DNA of 64,000 bases from Salegentibacter sp. Hel_I_6 (GCF_000745315.1 NZ_JQNQ01000001.1:4148162-4212161), one strand, 5' to 3'. Shown: positions 42,788 to 51,750, counted from the first letter of the stretch. The notes: generated from the sequence alone by a model not told the origin. A program made the numbers and translations.

Positions 42788-42802
42788 TCCTGCCACCCCG
42801 AC
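42788..42802 (+). repeat. right attachment core (attR)
   Basis: TCCTGCCACCCCGAC, the same 15 bases as the 3' end of tRNA-Pro at 22602-22616. No complete tRNA surrounds it: the upstream sequence is unrelated island DNA. Confidence 0.85.
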
Positions 42803-42810
42803 TTCATACT

Positions 42811-42845
42811 AACCACTTAGAAGAAATCTAAGTGGTTATTTTATA
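42811..42845 (+). terminator. displaced original terminator of tRNA-Pro
   Basis: AACCACTTAG (42811-42820) and CTAAGTGGTT (42828-42837) form a perfect 10-base stem with a 7-base loop, followed by ATTTTAT. It starts 8 bases after the right core, where a tRNA terminator would lie before integration. The rest of the stretch up to 43065 shows no gene. Confidence 0.75.
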
Positions 42846-43065
42846 TCTTAAACTGAATTACTAGCATAGCTTCATCCAAACTTCGGAGGTACCACCCCTA
42901 CTGTAAAAATTCTTACTTGATAAAATTTGAAACTTTTTCTGTAAATTTTATTTCTCGTAAATTTAGTATAGGCTGAAATAATTTTAAATAAATCAAGGAA
43001 TTCTTATCAATATTTTAATGAGAGTTTAAGACAGGTTCAAAGAAGTCTTTCGTAATTTAAGGATT

Positions 43066-43287
43066 ATGAAAAATAAAGGCATTACTTACCTCATATTAAC
43101 TACAATCCTGCTGGTACTAGTTGCCGCACTTGCCTATTTTAATACAGATTTTCCGCTGGTATTCTATTTAACCTTTTTTGGGCAAATCCTGTTTATTTTT
43201 ACTGTTTATAAAGTGCTTACCGATAATTACTCAACTAAAAAAACCTTTGAAGATTGGTACGAAGACTATCCGGATAAAAAAGAATAG
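43066..43287 (+). CDS. small membrane protein, two helices
   Basis: The protein has 73 residues. Two hydrophobic segments (about 7-25 and 31-51) are joined by a short NTDFPL turn, with an acidic C-terminus (FEDWYEDYPDKKE). No family is recognised. It is the first gene outside the island and is a stand-alone gene 162 bases before deoC. Confidence 0.6.
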   Translation: MKNKGITYLILTTILLVLVAALAYFNTDFPLVFYLTFFGQILFIFTVYKVLTDNYSTKKTFEDWYEDYPDKKE

Positions 43288-43423
43288 TGAAAATCCCAAT
43301 TACTTTTCAGTAATATATTATACAGATTCATCTTCATTGTTGTATAGAGCCCCAAATGAATGAATCGCTTTCTTAAGAATTAAAACCTGGGAACAATAAT
43401 AGAATAATTAATATATAAAGTTT

Positions 43424-43431
43424 TAGCTTTG
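43424..43431 (+). promoter_or_regulatory. -7 box for the deoC-deoD genes
   Basis: TAGCTTTG matches TAnnTTTG, 18 bases before the deoC ATG at 43450. No -33 TTG is seen. Confidence 0.45.
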
Positions 43432-43449
43432 TAATTCTTAAGAAATATA

Positions 43450-44094
43450 ATGCAACTCAACCAATATATAGATCATACTATTTTAAAGCCTACGGCTTTG
43501 CCAACCGATATTCAAAGAATATGTGAGGAAGCTATCACACATAAATTCTTCGCAGTTTGTATTCCACCCTGTTATATAGAACTTGCGAGGTCAATTTTAA
43601 AAAAACCCAATGTAAAAATTGCAACAGTTATTGGTTTTCCTTTAGGTGCTGCAGCTACTGAAGTTAAAGTTTTTGAAGCAAAAAATGCTGTTCAAAATGG
43701 AGCCGATGAAATTGATATGGTTATTAATATCGGGATGCTAAAAGCTGGAGAAACCGATTATATTGAAAGCGAAATCGCTGAAATTAAAAATGCAATTGGT
43801 ACTAAAATCCTTAAAGTGATTATTGAAACCTGCTATTTAAATGCAGGCGAAAAAGAAGCTGCTTGCCGCGCCGCATTAATATCTAAAGCCGATTTTGTAA
43901 AGACCTCTACCGGTTTCGGAACGGGTGGTGCCACTTTTGATGATATAAAACTGATGAAAAAGATAACAGGAGATGCAATGAAAATTAAAGCTTCAGGTGG
44001 AATTAAGGATAGAGCAACTGCAGTAAAATATATAGAATTAGGCGTTTCCAGGTTGGGAACTTCCTCTGGCATAAATTTGATGAAATTAGAATAA
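43450..44094 (+). CDS. deoC: deoxyribose-phosphate aldolase
   Basis: The protein has 214 residues, normal for the short DeoC type. The Schiff-base Lys is Lys151 in DFVKTSTGFG, and the proton-relay Lys is Lys180 in KIKASGGIKD. DEIDMVINIG carries the conserved Asp. The enzyme splits 2-deoxyribose 5-phosphate into glyceraldehyde 3-phosphate and acetaldehyde in the cytoplasm, completing deoxynucleoside breakdown. It precedes deoD by 7 bases, so one message for nucleoside salvage is expected. Confidence 0.96.
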   Translation: MQLNQYIDHTILKPTALPTDIQRICEEAITHKFFAVCIPPCYIELARSILKKPNVKIATVIGFPLGAAATEVKVFEAKNAVQNGADEIDMVINIGMLKAGETDYIESEIAEIKNAIGTKILKVIIETCYLNAGEKEAACRAALISKADFVKTSTGFGTGGATFDDIKLMKKITGDAMKIKASGGIKDRATAVKYIELGVSRLGTSSGINLMKLE

Positions 44095-44101
44095 AACGAA
44101 T

Positions 44102-44800
44102 ATGAGCGTACATATACAGGCTAAAAAAGGTGAAATTGCAGAAAATGTTTTACTTCCGGGAGATCCCTTACGAGCAAAATGGATTGCTGAAAACTTTCTG
44201 GAAAATGCTGTTTGCTATAACGAAGTTCGCGGAATGCTGGGCTATACAGGTACCTACAAAGGTGAGAAGATTTCCCTACAGGCTACCGGAATGGGTATTC
44301 CTTCTGCATTAATTTATTGTACCGAATTGATTACAGAATATGACGCTAAAAAACTCATTCGTGTTGGTTCTGCAGGTTCTTATCAAGAAAACCTTAAAGT
44401 AAATGAAGTTGTTTTGGCTATGGCGGCATCTTCCAATTCCGGGTTTAATAAAGCTAAATTTCAACACGCCGACTTCGCTCCTACTGTAGATTTCGGGTTA
44501 TTTATGAATGCTGTAAGATTTGCCGAAAATAACAGCATAAAATTTAGAGCCGGAAATGTGCTTTCTTCAGATATATTCTACGAGGAAAACGATCAAAATT
44601 ATAAAAAGTGGGCAGATCATGGGGTGCTTTGCGTAGAAATGGAAAGCTCGGGGCTTTATACCGTGGCCGCAAAATATAAGGTACAGGCCCTTTCAATTTT
44701 AACAATTTCAGACTCTTTAGTTACCGGAGAGCACTTACCCGCAAAAGACAGGGAGCAAAGTTTTAACCGCATGGTAGAAATAGCATTGGGAAGTTTTTAA
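44102..44800 (+). CDS. deoD: purine-nucleoside phosphorylase
   Basis: The protein has 232 residues. Conserved parts of the hexameric PNP family are LPGDPLRAKWIAE near 18, IRVGSAGSYQ near 86 (phosphate binding), VEMESSGLYTVA near 180 (ribose binding) and LTISDSLVTGE near 200, with the catalytic Asp. It phosphorolyses purine (deoxy)nucleosides to the base and (deoxy)ribose 1-phosphate, feeding deoC after isomerisation. The gap to deoC is 7 bases. Confidence 0.95.
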   Translation: MSVHIQAKKGEIAENVLLPGDPLRAKWIAENFLENAVCYNEVRGMLGYTGTYKGEKISLQATGMGIPSALIYCTELITEYDAKKLIRVGSAGSYQENLKVNEVVLAMAASSNSGFNKAKFQHADFAPTVDFGLFMNAVRFAENNSIKFRAGNVLSSDIFYEENDQNYKKWADHGVLCVEMESSGLYTVAAKYKVQALSILTISDSLVTGEHLPAKDREQSFNRMVEIALGSF

Positions 44801-44848
44801 AATCTTTGCCTATTTTTCCTTAAATTCAAAACTTAAATCCAATGCTGA

Positions 44849-45736
44849 ATGAAGTGTTTTCTCACCTTATCTTTCCTATTTTTAAGTTTCTGCGGAAATA
44901 CGCAAACTTCAACTGAAAAACTTCAGCAAAAAATTGATTCCGTATTTGAGAATACTCAAGGTGATTTTGCAATCGCCTTTAAAAATTTATCCGAAGAAAA
45001 AGACAGTATTTTTATAAATGCCCACGAAGATTTCCACGCGGCAAGCACTATGAAAACCCCGGTAATGATCGAGGTTTTTAAACAAGCTGCTGAAGGAAAA
45101 TTTTCACTTCAGGATTCCCTGGTAATAAAGAATGAATTCAAAAGCATTTTAGACGGAAGTTCTTATGCAATGGAACTAGGTCGTGACAGCGGCGAACATC
45201 TTTATGAGCGAATTGGTCAAAAAAGAAGCATTCAAGACCTTGTAACAGATATGATTATTTACAGCAGCAACCTGGCCACCAATATCGTTATAGAGCTGGT
45301 TGACGCTAAAAATGTAAATAAAACAATGCGAGAATTGGGTGCAAAAAATATTAATGTACTTCGAGGTGTGGAGGATATGAAAGCTTATGAAGCCGGTTTG
45401 AGCAACTCGACTACCGCTTATGATCTAATGCTGATTTTTGAAGCCCTTTCCAATGGAAAAGCAGTTAATCCCGAAGCTGATAAGCAAATGCTCGAAATCT
45501 TACAACAACAAAAACACATAGATCTTATCCCGGCTTTACTTCCCGAAAATTTAAAAATTGCAAATAAAACCGGTTGGATCACAGGAGTACATCACGATTC
45601 TGCCTTAATTGAATTACCTGACGGAACAAAATATGTTCTCGTACTGCTTTCTAAAAATATGGAAAATATGGATGCCGGTACTAAAATGCTTGCTGAAGTA
45701 TCAAAAATGGTATATGACCACATTATTGAAAATTAA
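44849..45736 (+). CDS. class A beta-lactamase-like serine hydrolase
   Basis: The protein has 295 residues with an N-terminal signal (to about residue 18). All three family motifs are present: Ser66-Thr-Met-Lys69 in AASTMKTPV, Ser139-Ser-Asn141 in IIYSSNLATN and Lys240-Thr-Gly242 in NKTGWITGV. A Glu at about 175 (RGVEDMKAYE) may fill the class A deacylation role, but the spacing is unlike TEM-type enzymes. It is a periplasmic serine hydrolase; lactamase activity is possible but not implied, because many Bacteroidota members act otherwise. Gap to deoD is 48 bases. Confidence 0.87.
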   Translation: MKCFLTLSFLFLSFCGNTQTSTEKLQQKIDSVFENTQGDFAIAFKNLSEEKDSIFINAHEDFHAASTMKTPVMIEVFKQAAEGKFSLQDSLVIKNEFKSILDGSSYAMELGRDSGEHLYERIGQKRSIQDLVTDMIIYSSNLATNIVIELVDAKNVNKTMRELGAKNINVLRGVEDMKAYEAGLSNSTTAYDLMLIFEALSNGKAVNPEADKQMLEILQQQKHIDLIPALLPENLKIANKTGWITGVHHDSALIELPDGTKYVLVLLSKNMENMDAGTKMLAEVSKMVYDHIIEN

Positions 45737-45754
45737 ATTTTAATACAATTGAAT

Positions 45755-46519
45755 ATGAAGATTTCCAAAACGCTTTTTATAGTATCACTTTCTATGATCT
45801 CAACTTCATTTATCGGTTTCGCACAGGATAAAGAAACTGAACTTCCGCCGGAAGCAACCGAATTCTATGAACCGGTTCCTCCAAAAGTTAAAGCCGGCGA
45901 AGCTACAAATACTGCACCTTCTGATGCTAAAATATTATTTGATGGTTCAAACCTTTCTGCCTGGGTAAATGAGAAAGATGGTTCTAATCCTACCTGGAAT
46001 ATTGAAGAAAATATACTAACGGTAAATCCTGGAACCGGTGGTATAAAAACCAAAGAAAATTTTGGTGATATGCAATTGCATTTAGAATGGCGCTCGCCTT
46101 CAGAAATTCAGGGAGACGGCCAGGGACGCGGAAATAGCGGCGTAATTATTATGGAAAAATATGAAGTCCAGATTCTGGATTCTTATGAAAATGAAACCTA
46201 TACCAATGGCCAGGCCGCCAGTATTTATAAACAATCTCCTCCCCTTGCAAATGTTACAAAAGCTCCCGGCGAATGGAATACTTACGATATTATTTTTACC
46301 GCCCCAAGATTTAATCAAAATGGAATGTTGCTAAGTCCAGCGAAAATAACCGTACTGCACAACGGCGTGTTAGTTCAAAACAATTATACCCTAAGAGGCC
46401 CAACCGAGTATATTGGTATTCCAAATTACACGAAACATGAAGAGAAGCTTCCTATTCATCTCCAGGATCACGGAAACCCGGTGAGCTTCAGAAATATTTG
46501 GGTAAGGGAATTGAATTAG
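45755..46519 (+). CDS. secreted DUF1080 (3-keto-disaccharide hydrolase-like) protein
   Basis: The start is taken at ATG 45755; an alternative TTG lies 6 bases upstream. The 254 residues begin with a signal peptide ending in IGFAQ. A single concanavalin-like beta domain follows: LFDGSNLSAWVN, MQLHLEWRSP, GRGNSGVIIMEKYEVQILDS, and RNIWVREL at the end. Such DUF1080 domains occur in glycan-acting proteins of Bacteroidota and Planctomycetes, and some act as 3-keto-glycoside hydrolases. The gap to the serine hydrolase is 18 bases. Confidence 0.88.
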   Translation: MKISKTLFIVSLSMISTSFIGFAQDKETELPPEATEFYEPVPPKVKAGEATNTAPSDAKILFDGSNLSAWVNEKDGSNPTWNIEENILTVNPGTGGIKTKENFGDMQLHLEWRSPSEIQGDGQGRGNSGVIIMEKYEVQILDSYENETYTNGQAASIYKQSPPLANVTKAPGEWNTYDIIFTAPRFNQNGMLLSPAKITVLHNGVLVQNNYTLRGPTEYIGIPNYTKHEEKLPIHLQDHGNPVSFRNIWVRELN

Positions 46520-46556
46520 AATAGATATAGTAAGAAAAAAATAAGACTTAAACTTT

Positions 46557-47555
46557 ATGAGTAACTACAAAGCTTCAGAAGATCGCTACGAAAATATGAA
46601 ATACCGTCGCTGCGGAAAAAGCGGGATTAAACTTCCCCTACTTTCTCTTGGTCTATGGCATAATTTCGGCGATCATGATGATTTTGACAATGCGAGAAAT
46701 ATTTTAAGAACTGCTTTTGATAATGGGATCACTCATTTTGATCTTGCCAATAACTACGGCCCACCGTATGGTTCTGCAGAAAAGAATTTCGGAAAAATTT
46801 TTGCTGAAGATTTTATACAATACCGTGACGAGTTATTAATCTCTACAAAAGCCGGCTGGGATATGTGGCCGGGGCCTTATGGTAATTTTGGTTCAAGAAA
46901 ATATCTTATTGCTAGCTTAGACCAGTCGCTGCAAAGAATGGGGCTGGATTATGTAGATATTTTTTACCACCACCGTCCAGATCCTGATACACCTTTAGAA
47001 GAAACTATGGGCGCTTTAGACCAAATTGTAAGGCAGGGAAAGGCACTTTATGTGGGGATTTCTCAATATTCAGCTAAAGATACCTCGAAAGCAGCAGCTA
47101 TTCTAAAGGAACAAAAAACGCCTTTTTTAATCCATCAACCCAGATATAATATGATGGATCGCTGGGTTGAGGATGGATTACTAAACACTTTGGAACACGA
47201 GGGACTTGGAAGTATTGTATTCTCCCCACTGGAACAGGGAATTCTAACCGATAAATATTTAAATGGGATCCCAAAAGACAGCCGTGCTGCTACGCAGGGA
47301 AGTTATTTAGATGAATCGCAGATCACTCCAGAAGTGGTGAAAAAAGTGCAGCAATTAAATGAAATTGCACAATCCAGAAACCAAAGTTTAGCGCAAATGG
47401 CAGTAGCCTGGTTGTTAAAAGATGAACGAGTAACTTCAGTTTTAGTTGGGGTTAGTAAAGTATCTCAATTAGAGGATAATATTAAAACTTTAAAAAACCT
47501 GGAATTCAGTAAACCTGAATTAGAGAAAATAGAAGCGATTTTAAAAAATCAATAG
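46557..47555 (+). CDS. aldo/keto reductase, YghZ (glyceraldehyde 3-phosphate reductase) type
   Basis: The protein has 332 residues with the long N-terminal YRRCGKSGIKLPLLSLGLWH typical of the YghZ branch. Catalytic Asp and Tyr lie in FDLANNYGPPYGSAE, the Lys in STKAGWDMWPGPYG and the His in IFYHHRPDPDTP. NADPH-binding residues follow in VLVGVSKVSQLEDN. It probably reduces small aldehydes such as L-glyceraldehyde 3-phosphate or methylglyoxal. It is the last gene of a same-strand run from deoC, with gaps of under 50 bases, and ends before a bidirectional hairpin. Confidence 0.9.
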   Translation: MSNYKASEDRYENMKYRRCGKSGIKLPLLSLGLWHNFGDHDDFDNARNILRTAFDNGITHFDLANNYGPPYGSAEKNFGKIFAEDFIQYRDELLISTKAGWDMWPGPYGNFGSRKYLIASLDQSLQRMGLDYVDIFYHHRPDPDTPLEETMGALDQIVRQGKALYVGISQYSAKDTSKAAAILKEQKTPFLIHQPRYNMMDRWVEDGLLNTLEHEGLGSIVFSPLEQGILTDKYLNGIPKDSRAATQGSYLDESQITPEVVKKVQQLNEIAQSRNQSLAQMAVAWLLKDERVTSVLVGVSKVSQLEDNIKTLKNLEFSKPELEKIEAILKNQ

Positions 47556-47575
47556 CAGGTTTTCTTAGTTATAAG

Positions 47576-47705
47576 GAGGCTGTTTGAAAGCGTCTAACTT
47601 TCGTCAAGCTGAACTTGTTTCAGCTTCTAATAGAAATTGATTTACATCAAGTTAGATCCTGAAATAAATTCAGAATGACGATTTGAAATTTTTTCAAACA
47701 GCCTC
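47576..47705. repeat. inverted-repeat element (MITE-like or bidirectional terminator)
   Basis: GAGGCTGTTTGAAA (47576-47589) and its exact complement (47692-47705) are the outer arms. Inner arms TCGTCA...CTGAA...TTTCAG and CTGAAA...TTCAG...TGACGA are imperfect copies. T runs flank the right end. It lies between the convergent aldo/keto reductase and manA genes, where it could stop both transcripts. Confidence 0.75.
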
Positions 47706-47709
47706 TTTT

Positions 47710-48681
47710 TTATTTTATATAAACTTCCAGTAATTCAAAGTTTTCCCCTGAGAGCTTGACTTCTTTGTTTTCTGAAGGGATAAGTAAAGTTTCACCCTGA
47801 GCGATATTTTCAGAATTACCGTTTATAGCAACCTTCCCATTGCCGCTAACGCACATATAGATAACAAAAGAATCTAAGGCGCTATAATCTTTCTTAACTT
47901 CCCCTGCTACCGGAAGATAATTTGTTGTGAAATACTGGCAACTTGCTACTTTTGAAGATTTATTGGTCTCCTTATTGTAAATCAGTTTAAAATCGTCTTT
48001 CTTCTCAAAATCAATGGCATCAATCGCCAAAGCCGTATGCAGTTCGCGGGAATTTCCTTCATCATCGGTTCTATCCCAGTCGTAAATTCGATAAGTAACA
48101 TCTGAGGTTTGCTGGATTTCAGCTAAAAGTACCCCTGCTCCTATCGCGTGTACTTTACCGGTATTTATAAAGAAACTATCGCCTTTTTTAACTTCTTCAA
48201 AATTGAGTGATTCAACAATTTTTCCTTCCTCCAACCGACTAATATAATCGTCTTTTGAAATACTTTCTTTAAAACCAATATTGATCTTCGCCCCTTTATC
48301 GGCCTGCATAATATACCACATTTCAGTTTTTCCGAAGGAATTATGGCGCTGTTTCGCAAGATCGTCGTTAGGATGCAACTGTACAGAAAGATTAGTATTG
48401 GCATCTATGAATTTAATGAGCAAAGGAAAATCGGCATCAAATTCTTTATATATCTTTTTTCCTAAAATCCTGTCCTTATATTCTTCTAAAAGATCTTTTA
48501 AAGTAAAACCTTTAAGTTCGCCGTTAGCAACAACAGAAATATCGCCCTCTACCCCAGAAATCTCCCAGCTTTCGCCAAGATCGTCGCGGTTGGTTTCTTT
48601 GTTTAAAAGGCTTTTGAGTTTATTACCTCCCCAAATTTTTTCTTTTAAAATGGGGGTAAATTTAATTGGATAATCGAGCAT
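47710..48681 (-). CDS. manA: mannose-6-phosphate isomerase, class I
   Basis: The protein has 323 residues, a short Bacteroidota type. Zinc ligands are Gln101 and His103 in VQLHPND, Glu120 in GKTEMWYIM and a later His in GKVHAIGAGV. KEKIWGGNKLKSLL opens the fold, and EIQQTSDVTYRIYDWDR is the conserved late box. It interconverts fructose 6-phosphate and mannose 6-phosphate in the cytoplasm, feeding GDP-mannose for surface glycans, in keeping with the glycosyltransferase genes next to it. Confidence 0.93.
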   Translation of the reverse strand: MLDYPIKFTPILKEKIWGGNKLKSLLNKETNRDDLGESWEISGVEGDISVVANGELKGFTLKDLLEEYKDRILGKKIYKEFDADFPLLIKFIDANTNLSVQLHPNDDLAKQRHNSFGKTEMWYIMQADKGAKINIGFKESISKDDYISRLEEGKIVESLNFEEVKKGDSFFINTGKVHAIGAGVLLAEIQQTSDVTYRIYDWDRTDDEGNSRELHTALAIDAIDFEKKDDFKLIYNKETNKSSKVASCQYFTTNYLPVAGEVKKDYSALDSFVIYMCVSGNGKVAINGNSENIAQGETLLIPSENKEVKLSGENFELLEVYIK

Positions 48682-48814
48682 TGGTTGGTTAGTTTAAAAT
48701 CGCCTAAATATAAACAATTCTCTTCGTGTTTAAAAATGGTGCTTTTTTCGAAATCAGTCTATATTCTATCAAGAAATACTTATAAAATTTGCGCTATGGT
48801 TTCTTATTGATTTT

Positions 48815-50428
48815 CTATTTTTCAATTAAATACAACTCGCGATGCAACCTTACTTTGTGTTTGGTACTCACAGGATTCATATCTATAATGTCAATTTTTT
48901 CGATGCTATAATTAGAAAATACTTTTTGCAAACTGTCGGCATTATCAGTTTCGGTTAGCAATAAAAATTTATCTTCTGAAGGAATTTCAAGCTTTCCACC
49001 TTGATTCAAAACCTTGATTGGCTTTCCATATTCCCAGATAATTTCAGGAGTAAAATTCTGGAACTCATATAAAGGAACATCATATTTTTCAAGGTGCTTA
49101 TCTACATTCACTATACTATTATACGCTTTGTTCACATTAATTTTATCGGCCATTGGTAAACCAAACCAAACGATACTAATTAAAAAGAAAACACTTAAAT
49201 AAAATACCGGTCTAATCTTTTTCAGCATTAGGAAACGGAACATTAAAATTCCTATAATAAATAAGAATATTGAACTTAAAATGTACCAAATCAAAATATC
49301 CTGCAACATAGGTTCAAAATAAAAATATGCGGCAATGGGAAATATACAACCTACTAATGCGAAAATTCCAAAATGGAAATAAACTATCGCAGCTTCTTTA
49401 ATTTTAACACTTCGGAAATAATTAAAAAGATATTCGATGTAAAAAGCCGTGTTCATTGCCATAGGAATGAGTACCGGCAAGAGATAGCGAGATTTTTTTT
49501 CAGGAATTACAGATAACAGAAAAACAGAAGCCAAGGTCCAGAAAAGTGTGAATTTATAAGCTTTTTTATTACTTACTTTATCTTTTAAATAGGGATAAAG
49601 TAAGGCCACAAAAGATGGAATAGTCCATAAACCGCTTTGAATAAAAAAGCTCCAGTAATAATAAAACGGCCTCACATTATAATTTAACCATCTCCCTGTC
49701 TCCTGACTGGTAATTTCAGCAACGGCACGCGTATCGAATAAATAAACATAAAGATTCCACCAGCCTCCTGAAATTAAAGCTAACAGAATTAAAAGTGCTA
49801 AAGCTTTCCAGCGCACTTTAGTTCCATCAAAATTATAAATAACTCCGTAAGCTATTAAAAATGGTAGTAATAGCGCGTAAATGGAAACCGGGCCTTTACT
49901 CAAGATGGAGCATCCCATGAAGAAGCCACTAATTGCAGCGTATAAATACCAGTTTTTTGTTGAATTATAAAGCTTGTATAAAGAAAAGATGGCAAGCATC
50001 ATAAAACTATGGGTATAAATATCCCACTGCCCGTCCCTACTGGAAAAAATAATATAAAATGAGGTAGTCGCTATTAAACCGGCTACGAATGATAATTCTA
50101 TATTTTTGGTGATCTTAAGAAGGAACTTATAAATAAAAACCACGAGGATTATGCCCATAATCGCTGAAGGAAGCCGCAAGCCAAAAAGTCCTTCCATCCC
50201 AAAGATCATCATTGAAATAGCTGTTAACCAGGTTGGCAGCGGGGGTTTTTCATAACGTGGCTCGGCATTCATCGTGGTGAAAATCCAATTTCCATCATTT
50301 ACCATTTCCCGGGCGGTAATAAAATTACGCGCTTCCATAATATTGATATAAATCGCATCCAGGTTTACAAAAAAAACAGCTGTTCCCGCAAGAATTAGTA
50401 ATAACAGGTATTTATTCTCTAATTTCAT
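48815..50428 (-). CDS. ArnT-like glycosyltransferase family 39 membrane protein
   Basis: The protein has 537 residues and about 12 hydrophobic helices. The first periplasmic loop carries the family's Glu-containing motif in NAEPRYEKPPLPTWLTAISM, near residues 56-74, and a DGQWDIYTHSF loop follows near 140. GT39/ArnT proteins transfer a sugar from undecaprenyl phosphate to lipid A or another acceptor at the outer face of the inner membrane. It overlaps the LAB_N gene by 17 bases and is the last of a three-gene operon that supplies the lipid-linked sugar. Confidence 0.9.
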   Translation of the reverse strand: MKLENKYLLLLILAGTAVFFVNLDAIYINIMEARNFITAREMVNDGNWIFTTMNAEPRYEKPPLPTWLTAISMMIFGMEGLFGLRLPSAIMGIILVVFIYKFLLKITKNIELSFVAGLIATTSFYIIFSSRDGQWDIYTHSFMMLAIFSLYKLYNSTKNWYLYAAISGFFMGCSILSKGPVSIYALLLPFLIAYGVIYNFDGTKVRWKALALLILLALISGGWWNLYVYLFDTRAVAEITSQETGRWLNYNVRPFYYYWSFFIQSGLWTIPSFVALLYPYLKDKVSNKKAYKFTLFWTLASVFLLSVIPEKKSRYLLPVLIPMAMNTAFYIEYLFNYFRSVKIKEAAIVYFHFGIFALVGCIFPIAAYFYFEPMLQDILIWYILSSIFLFIIGILMFRFLMLKKIRPVFYLSVFFLISIVWFGLPMADKINVNKAYNSIVNVDKHLEKYDVPLYEFQNFTPEIIWEYGKPIKVLNQGGKLEIPSEDKFLLLTETDNADSLQKVFSNYSIEKIDIIDMNPVSTKHKVRLHRELYLIEK

Positions 50429-51041
50429 TATGATGAATTATAATATTCCTAATGTACATTATTGCCCCAAATAAATGCCCAATAAGTAAAACCGGATCTT
50501 TCCTGAAAATAGCATAAATTAAAATTAAAGAGGAACCTACGAGGCTTAACCACCAAAACCCGAGTGGTAGTGAAGACTTCTTTTGCTTTTCAGAGTAGAG
50601 CCATTGGTATAAAAACCGTAAGGTAAAAACTACCTGGGCTACAATTCCCAATAGTAATAACCAAACCGGAATCGCTTCATTTTGAAACAATTTTTGAAGA
50701 TTATATTCATTATTTAAGAAACTATATATTACTACAATGGCAGGAAAAATGAAGATGGCAAACCTAAGCAAATATGGGAGCTTTCCCCATTGTCCCTGGA
50801 ATTGTAAATTTCGTATATAAATAAAATAAGTAAGCGTTTGCCCAAGCATAATCGCAAAATCATCTCGAAAATATCCATAGATAAATAACAGAAATGAAGC
50901 CAGTAAGCTTAATTCCCAAAAAAGGATGGGTGTTAAGACTTTTTTCTGTTTTTCAGATAGAATCCATTGCATAATCATCCTGGAAGAAAACAGGATTTGG
51001 GCGGTAAATCCTATAATATAAATAATTAGCGAATTACTCAT
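50412..51041 (-). CDS. duplicated lipid-A-biosynthesis N-terminal (LAB_N) membrane protein
   Basis: The protein has 209 residues and about six helices. It holds two copies of the LAB_N unit: SSRMIMQWILSEKQKK with YGYFRDDFAIMLGQ, then LRFLYQWLYSEKQKKSSLPL with YAIFRKDPVLLIGH. The duplication resembles the pair of small proteins (ArnE/ArnF type) thought to flip undecaprenyl-linked sugars, though LAB_N is not the same family by sequence. It overlaps both neighbours (17 and 8 bases). Confidence 0.85.
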   Translation of the reverse strand: MSNSLIIYIIGFTAQILFSSRMIMQWILSEKQKKVLTPILFWELSLLASFLLFIYGYFRDDFAIMLGQTLTYFIYIRNLQFQGQWGKLPYLLRFAIFIFPAIVVIYSFLNNEYNLQKLFQNEAIPVWLLLLGIVAQVVFTLRFLYQWLYSEKQKKSSLPLGFWWLSLVGSSLILIYAIFRKDPVLLIGHLFGAIMYIRNIIIHHNEIRE

Positions 51042-51750
51042 GTTTCGCTTTTATACTATAATCTATATAAGATTTTTTAATCCATACATATGCAAAACAG
51101 TCTACCAAAGGTCCAAGGAACCTATTTTTAAAATTATATTTAGAATAGCCTTCTATTCTTGGAAAATGGTTAATTACTACCTCTTTAATTTTTTTTTCCT
51201 GCAACAGGATCATTGCCGGTAAAAACCGCTGTAATCCTTTAAACATAGGGATTTTCCTGGCGTATTCAGTATGCATAATCTTTAATGGGCATCCGGTATC
51301 GTGAATATTATCATGCGTGAAAAATATTCGCACTGCATTACCAGTTTTAGAAGAGATACGTTTTACAAGAGTATCTTTTCGGTTCTTTCTCCAGCCTGTA
51401 ACCAATCCAAAATCTTTAATATATGGAAGCAATAATTCAAAATCTTGTGGATGTGTTTGTAAATCGGCATCGAGGTAGCCAAGTAAAGGGGTTTTTGTAT
51501 GATCAAAAGCGGCTTTCAATGCAGCACCTTTTCCATAATTTTTATCGAATAACAAACAACTAAACGCTTCCTGTTCCAGACAGAATTTCTCTATCGTAGA
51601 AGCACTTCCATCGCTAGAACCATCATCTACCAATAATACGCAGGATTTAAGAGAAGCGGTTTGGAGATAATTCTGTAAATACTCAAAAAGCCTGGGTAAA
51701 CTCTCTATTTCATTAAAAATCGGAACAATAATGGTGAATTGAAATTCCAT
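51034..51750 (-). CDS. family 2 glycosyltransferase (dolichol-phosphate-mannose-synthase-like)
   Basis: The start is placed at ATG 51750; a GTG 6 bases upstream is an alternative. The 238 residues hold a GT-A domain: TIIVPIFNEIESLPR, VLLVDDGSSDGSAS, YLDADLQTHPQD (DxD), and ITGWRKNRKD-type late box (LVTGWRKNRKD). No membrane segment is clear. It most likely loads a sugar onto undecaprenyl phosphate for the GT39 transferase two genes on. A TAAATTTG box lies at 51844-51851. Confidence 0.9.
   Translation of the reverse strand: MEFQFTIIVPIFNEIESLPRLFEYLQNYLQTASLKSCVLLVDDGSSDGSASTIEKFCLEQEAFSCLLFDKNYGKGAALKAAFDHTKTPLLGYLDADLQTHPQDFELLLPYIKDFGLVTGWRKNRKDTLVKRISSKTGNAVRIFFTHDNIHDTGCPLKIMHTEYARKIPMFKGLQRFLPAMILLQEKKIKEVVINHFPRIEGYSKYNFKNRFLGPLVDCFAYVWIKKSYIDYSIKAKHE

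Larger units (their letters stand above)
22602..42802. mobile_element. tRNA-Pro-integrated genomic island, about 20.2 kb
   Basis: Four lines of evidence define the ends. A 15-base direct repeat TCCTGCCACCCCGAC lies at 22602-22616, inside the tRNA-Pro 3' end, and at 42788-42802. A 20-base direct repeat lies inside each end (22718-22737 and 42709-42728). A tyrosine integrase is the first gene after the tRNA. A hairpin terminator that would naturally follow the tRNA is found only beyond the right repeat (42811). No conjugation or plasmid-transfer genes are seen, so it is an integrative but probably not self-transmissible element. Cargo is mixed: regulatory, envelope, IS256, HD-ATPase and some genes of housekeeping type. 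Confidence 0.85.

Noticed and set aside
44849..45736. Resistance beta-lactamase
   Set aside because: The three motifs are present, but the Glu spacing and chromosomal context with nucleoside genes do not support a dedicated resistance enzyme; kept as a serine hydrolase.
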